The notes beneath the pieces were generated by a model. That model was given only the letters and a program-made list of their open reading frames with translations, was not told where the DNA came from and made no database searches. From Planctomycetota bacterium (GTDB taxonomy: Bacteria; Planctomycetota; Planctomycetia; Pirellulales; UBA1268), in contig QWPO01000204.1 in NCBI GenBank assembly GCA_003669255.1, forward strand, positions 1 to 13,570: 13,570 bases of DNA, read 5' to 3'. Positions 1 through 6,100 of the stretch are shown one piece after another. The position numbers and the translations under genes are program-made. Every line of letters begins with the position of its first letter. Position 1 is the stretch's first letter.

Positions 1-1
1 C

Positions 2-151
2 CGGTTTACGCTCGTTGACTACTCCGGCTCTCCGATCAGTTCCGGCTTCACGCTCGCCCCCCTGCCCCAGCGGCTCTCGGGCAGCCTCGTCTATGACACC
101 GCCGCTACGACGATCGACCTCGACATCACCGGCGTAGACACCCTCCGCTGG
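2..151 (+). repeat. Module-closing block, 3' part of a copy cut by the window edge
   Basis: Encodes RFTLVDYSGSPISSGFTLA, LPQRLSGSLVYDT and TTIDLDITGVDTLRW. This corresponds to 4373-4522 and 6191-6340. It implies at least one further repeat module upstream of the window. Confidence 0.8.
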
Positions 152-3100
152 AAGGGCAGCGGCTCGACGACCTGGGATACGGGCTCGGCGGTGAACGTTG
201 GCGGCTCCTTCAACTGGGTGCTCGCCTCGTCGGGCACCACAGCCACGAACTTCTTCACCGGCGACCAGATCGGCTTCGACGACTCCGCTGCCACTGGAAC
301 AGTGGCGGTCGCGGGGGTCGTTGCCCCTGGGGCGATCGTGGCGACCAACTCGTCGCTCGACTACACGCTCGGAGGGGCAGGTTCGATCGGCGGCTCTGGT
401 GTGTTCGCGAAGTCGGGCACGGGCCGGCTCGCCCTGCTGGTCTCGAACTCCTCGACGGGTGCCACGACGGTCTCGGCTGGCACGTTGCAACTCGGCGACG
501 GCTCGACCGCCGTGAACGTGACCGGGGACGTGACGGTGGCCGGCGGCCTCCTTGACGCTCAGAATGCGAGGCTCGCGGGCACGCTCGGCGTGTCGGCCGG
601 TTCGGCCGAGTTCACGACGGGAGCGGTGGCCGGACTCGTGACGGTGAGTGGGGGCACGGCCTCGTTCGGCGGCGGGACGTTCGAGTCGGGCGCGGTCGTC
701 ACCGCCGGCCGGCTCGGGATCGGCAACGGCGGCCTCACCGGCAACGTCTCTGTGGCCAGTGGGGCCACACTCGCCTTCGGCCATGCATCGGACATCACCT
801 ACACCAACATCCTCTCCGGCAGCGGTGCGGTGGTGAAGTCGGGGGCCGGCCGCCTGACGCTGACGGCCAACAACAACCCCTTCGCCGGGTCGCTGACGAT
901 CGATGGCGGCGAAGTTCGCGTCGATGACCAGGGGCTGGGCGGCGACTTGAGTGCCGCGTCGATCGTCGTCAACAACGGCGGCACGTTTCAGTTCGGCAAT
1001 GCCACGCTGGGCAACCCGGATCTCCCCGCCTCGACCTTCATTATCGCCAACGCCGGTAGCCGTATCGTTTGGCAGGAGAGCGAGGACTTCGGCGGCGTGC
1101 ACCTTCAGGGCGGCACGATCGACCTGCAGCAAGGAGGCATCAGCGCCACAGGTTCGTCCGTGCAGTCCTGGACGAGCGGCACCGTGACGGGTGCCACGTA
1201 CGCGATCGGTGGTACCAATCCGATCGTCAAGACGACCGTGGGAGAAGTGCTCATCAACGGCTCTGCCTCGATTACGACGACCGGTGGCATCGCCATCGAA
1301 GAGGGCACGATGCGGTTTGCCTCGGCCCTCAACCTCGGCTCGGGGAGCATCGGCCTGGGGGCCGCGTCCACGTCTGGCATCTACCGCTACGACGGAGCGA
1401 CTGCCTCGCGGGTGGGCTTGTTCACACTCAATGGGAGCGGTGAGATTGCGGTCACCGATCCGGCTGCAGTGTTCACGATCCCCACCGGCCTCACCGGCGC
1501 CGGCTCGCTGGTCAAGACAGGCTCCGGCACCCTGCAGCTGAGCGGCTCCGGGAACTTCACGGGTGGCACCACCATCTCGTCGGGCACTGTGCTCGCTGGT
1601 GTGGCACGGGCGCTTGGCACCGGCAACGTGGTGGTGGGTAACGGCGGCGTGCTCGCCGTGGCCACGCCGCTCGATCTGGGCACGGGCTTCAGCGTCACGA
1701 CCCAGCCCGGTGGCCTGGTGTCGGTCGCGTCTGGCGGCAGCCTGCCGCTGGCCGCCGGCAGCAGCCTCGCCGGCTTTCGGTCGGCGTCGGCCAACACCAC
1801 AGCCTCGATTCTCTCGGGTTCGGTCGGACCGTCCGGTGGCACCGTGTCGGCCACGTGGCTGCCGACGGCGACCGGTCTTTTCTCCGATGTTCTCGAACTC
1901 TCGACGGCCACGGCCTCGTCGCCCTTTGTGCTCTCAATGACCTACTCTCCCGGCCTCGACGCCGGCACGGCCTCAGGATTGTTCCTGGGTTGGAACGCCA
2001 CGTCGGGCAGCACGGCCACGTGGGTGAATGCGACGACCGGCAACTCGGTCACCACGGCCACGCCCACGCAGCAGGGCTACCTCGGCAGTTTCACCGACTT
2101 CAAGGCCCAGTATGGCGACGACCTCTCCGCGTACGTCGGTGCCTACGGTCGCGACCCGGCGACCAACAGCACCTGGTCGGTGGTCAATCACAACAGCCAG
2201 TTTTCGATCGTGCCCGAGCCGGGCACGCCCACACTGCTTGCCATCGCCGCCGTGGCAGCCTGGGCGGGGTGTCGACTCCGCCGGGCCGCCGCGGCGGCCG
2301 CGTTGGCCGCCATGCTCGTCGGGGGGGCTGCCCACGCCCAATCCACCGTCACGTTCCAGCAGGGCGCGGCCCTCACGGGCGCGAGCTCGATCTACTCCGG
2401 GATCACCGAGGCCTCGATCGGCAACACATCGGCGACGAGCACGGTGACGACCGTCGGGATCGACGGCGTGAGCAGCGGCGACGGCACCGAGCGGCAGTTC
2501 TTCCTCAAGTTTGACTCGATCTTCGGCACTGGTGCGGGCCTGATTCCGACCGGGGCAACGATTCTCGACGCCCAACTCACTCTCCGCACCACGGGCAACA
2601 GCAACTCGCAGTCGAACGGATACTTCATGATCGGAGGGATGAAGGTGCCGTTCTCCACGGCCACCAGCCTCAACGACCTCGGCACGGGCAACGGCGCTCT
2701 CACGACCAATGGGCCGACCTATGCAAACGGTCTGGCGACGCTTCCGGTGGCGGGATATCGCGTTCCTGCGCAGAACACGTCCTACTCGGCCTTCGTCGCA
2801 CCCTTCGTGCAGCAGTGGTCGGATGGCACGCTCGCGAACAACGGCATGGTGGTGCAGGCCAATACGACCGACGCCTGGCAGGTCTTCGGCTCCGCCGATG
2901 CAACGGTCGCCTATCGGCCGAAACTCGCGGTGACCTACACGACGACGCCGACGATCACCACGTCGCTGAAGCCGGGTGTTGCCGGCTACACCGGGTTCTC
3001 CGGTGTCACGCTCCACGGGCTCACCAACGCCACGCTTGATGTCACCGAAGGCACCGCGATCACGCTCGACGGGCCAACGGCTGGTACGCCTCCCGGTGAC

Positions 3101-6100
3101 GCCGGCAGCCCCGACCTCCTCGGACTGGTGAAGTTCGACCGCATCTTCGGCTCCGGTGGGGCTCAGGTGCCGACGCGGGCCAACGTGCTCAAGGCCTGGT
3201 TCGTGCCGACGACGGGCAACGCCTCCAACGACGAGTCGAGCGGCCCCTACTTCGCCTACCGGATGCTCACTGCCTGGGGGAACACGACCACCTACTCCAT
3301 GTATGGCGCGGGCGGCCCGGTCAGTGGCACCGACTACGTGGCTGTCACGTCGGGCAGCGCGTTGGCCCTCGGGAAGAACGCCCAGGGCTGGTTCGACATC
3401 ACGTCGACTGTCAACGACTGGAAGGCGGGCGCTGCCAACAACGGCATCCTCGTGCGGGCCTCCACCACCGACGGCTGGTCGTTCGGCGGTCCCGCCGCCA
3501 GCGATGCCAACCGGCGGCCCGACCTCCGCGTCACCTACACGCTCGATTCGCTCGTGTGGAAGGGCAACACGTCGTCCACCTGGGACAAGGGCTCGGCGGT
3601 CGACATCGGAGGCACGCAGAACTGGGTGCTCCAGACGGGAGGGTCGGCCACGAACTTCATCGACAGCGACCGCGTGGTGTTCAACGACTCCGCGGCCGGC
3701 ACTGGAGCGATCGCCGTGACGATCGCCGAGGCCGTCTCGCCGCAGCAGGTCACGCTCGACGTCGGCAGTCGCGGCCAGTCGTTCACTGGCCTCGGTCGGA
3801 TCACCGGGAGCGGGAGCCTGGTGAAGACCGGAAGCGGCACCGCCGTGATGGCGACCGACAACGACGCGACCGGTGGCACCACCGTTTCAGCCGGCACGCT
3901 GCGGATCGGTGCCGGCGGCACGTCGGGCGGCCTTGCCGGCTCGACGACGATCGCCTCCGGCGCCTCGCTCGAGTTCAACCGCGCCGGGCGGTTGACTGTC
4001 GCCGGAGCCCTGTCGGGCTCCGGATCGCTGGTGAATGCAGGCCCGGGCCGGGTTGACATCCTTGGTTCCCATACGTTTGCCGGTCCGATCACCGTCTCAT
4101 CGGGCACGCTGGGCCTGAGTCCCTTCGCGGCCGCGGCGGGTGTGACGGTAGGCAACGGAGCATCGTTTGCGATCGTCAACTCGGGCTCCGAGACCACCTT
4201 CTCGACACCAACCCTCACGCTCGGCACGCTGGCCTCGGATCTCCGCTTCGATCTCGCGTCGAACACCAATCCCGTGGTGCCGCTACTCAGCGTGACGAAT
4301 GCCGATGGCCTCGCGCTCTCGGGCGGCGCCCACACCATCTCGGTGCAGACCATGGGTGCCCTGCAGGCGGGCCGGTTCACGCTCGTCGACTACGCCGGTG
4401 CACCCATCTCGTCGGGCTTCACGCTCGCCGCCCTGCCCGCGCGACTCGCGGGTGGACTCATCTACGACACCACCAACACCACCATCGATCTCGACATCAC
4501 AGGGCTCGATTCGGTCCGTTGGGTGGGCAACGTCTCATCGACATGGGATGCCGGCACGGCGGTGGATGTCGGTGGCACCCGCAACTGGGAACTTGCGTCG
4601 TCTACCGTGGCGACGAACTTCGTGGCCGGTGATCAGGTGATCTTCGACGACTCCGCGGTGGCAGGCAGCGTGTTGCTCGCCGGCGACGTCGCCCCCGGCT
4701 CGATCCTGGTCGACAACGCTGCGGTGGACTTCACCGTCGCCGGTTCCGGCACGATCGTCGGTGGCGGCAGCCTGGTGAAGCAAGGAGCTGGTCGACTCAC
4801 GCTGCTCGTCTCAAACTCCTCGACGGGCGGCATGGCTGTGTCGGGCGGCGCGGTGGAGGCGGGCGACGGGTCCACGGCCGTGACGATCGCGGGCCCACTC
4901 ACCGTGAGCGGCTCGGGCGGCTTCACGCTCCGGAATGGCTCGATCGGCGGTGGGCTCACGGTGACGGGCGGGTCGGCGACGATCGCAGCCGGTAGCCTCG
5001 CGTCGGTCGCCACGATTGACGGCGGCACGCTCTCGATCGCCGCCGGCGGACCATCACCCACCATCGCGGCTGGGTTGGTGGTCAACCAAGCCGGCACGGT
5101 CCGATTCGACCAGAACGACGTGCTTGTGTTCGGGGAGTCACTTTCGGGTTCGGGAGCAATCGTGCAGTCGGGGAGCGGTCGGACGACGTTCACGGCATCC
5201 AACACGGGCTTCACCGGCTCGATCACGATCGACGCCGGTGAGGTGCGGGTCGAGGATCCGGGCTCCGGCGGCGATCTCAACGCCACGTCGATCGTGGCCA
5301 ACAACGGCGGCACGTTCCAGTTTGGCAACAACCAGATCGGCAACCCCGACCTGCCCGCCACGACCTTCATCACCGCCAATGCCGGCGGCCGCGTGATCTG
5401 GCAGGAGGGCGAGGACCTCGGTGGCGTGCACCTGCTCGGCGGCGAGATCGATCTCCAGCAGGGCGGCATCACGTCGAGCGGCACCGGGACACCGCAGACC
5501 TGGACGCACGGTCGGCTTACCGGCAGCGGCACACAGGGATGGGCGGTCGGCGGTGCGGCGGCGATCGTCAAGACGACCGCCGGCGTGGTGACCGTGGACG
5601 GCTTGGCATCGATCACCTCGACCGGCGGCATTGCCGTCGAAGACGGCACGCTGCGGCTTGCCACCGCCGCCAACCTTGGCACCGCGCCCCTCACGCTCGG
5701 CGGTGCATCGACCGCCGGAACGGTTGTCTACGACGGCGCGTCGGCCACGCGGGCCGGGGCGGTCACCCTCGCGGCTGGCGGTGGCACGGTCGAGGTCACG
5801 GACGCAAGCGCGGTGGTCTCGCTCTCGGGCGGCGTGTCGGGCAGCGGCCCGCTCGCCAAGGCGGGCCCTGGCACCCTGCTCTTTACGGGTGTCAATGGCA
5901 TGCAGGGCTCGTTCACGGTGTCTTCGGGAACGCTTGGCTCGATTCCTTTCAACGCGGTCGCCGGCGGTGCCGTCTCCGCGGGAGCCGCCTTCTCGGTGGT
6001 CAACCAGGCGACCACGACCACACTGACGCTGCCCACGCTCTCGCTGGGCGCAGGCTCGAAACTCGGATTCACGCTTGCCGACGCCGGCATCCCCACCGTG

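Noticed and set aside
191..193. GTG as the start codon of the giant protein.
   Set aside because: The frame is open back to base 2, and the earlier codons encode a conserved module-closing block and part of the module header, so the gene begins upstream of the window.
2321..2327. A G7 run inside the internal signal peptide as a site of frameshift or sequencing error that would explain the fusion.
   Set aside because: Signal peptide and repeat protein read well in the same frame on both sides. Shifting frame here gives stops only at 2447 or 2514, so no natural ending for the first protein appears. Raw reads should still be checked.
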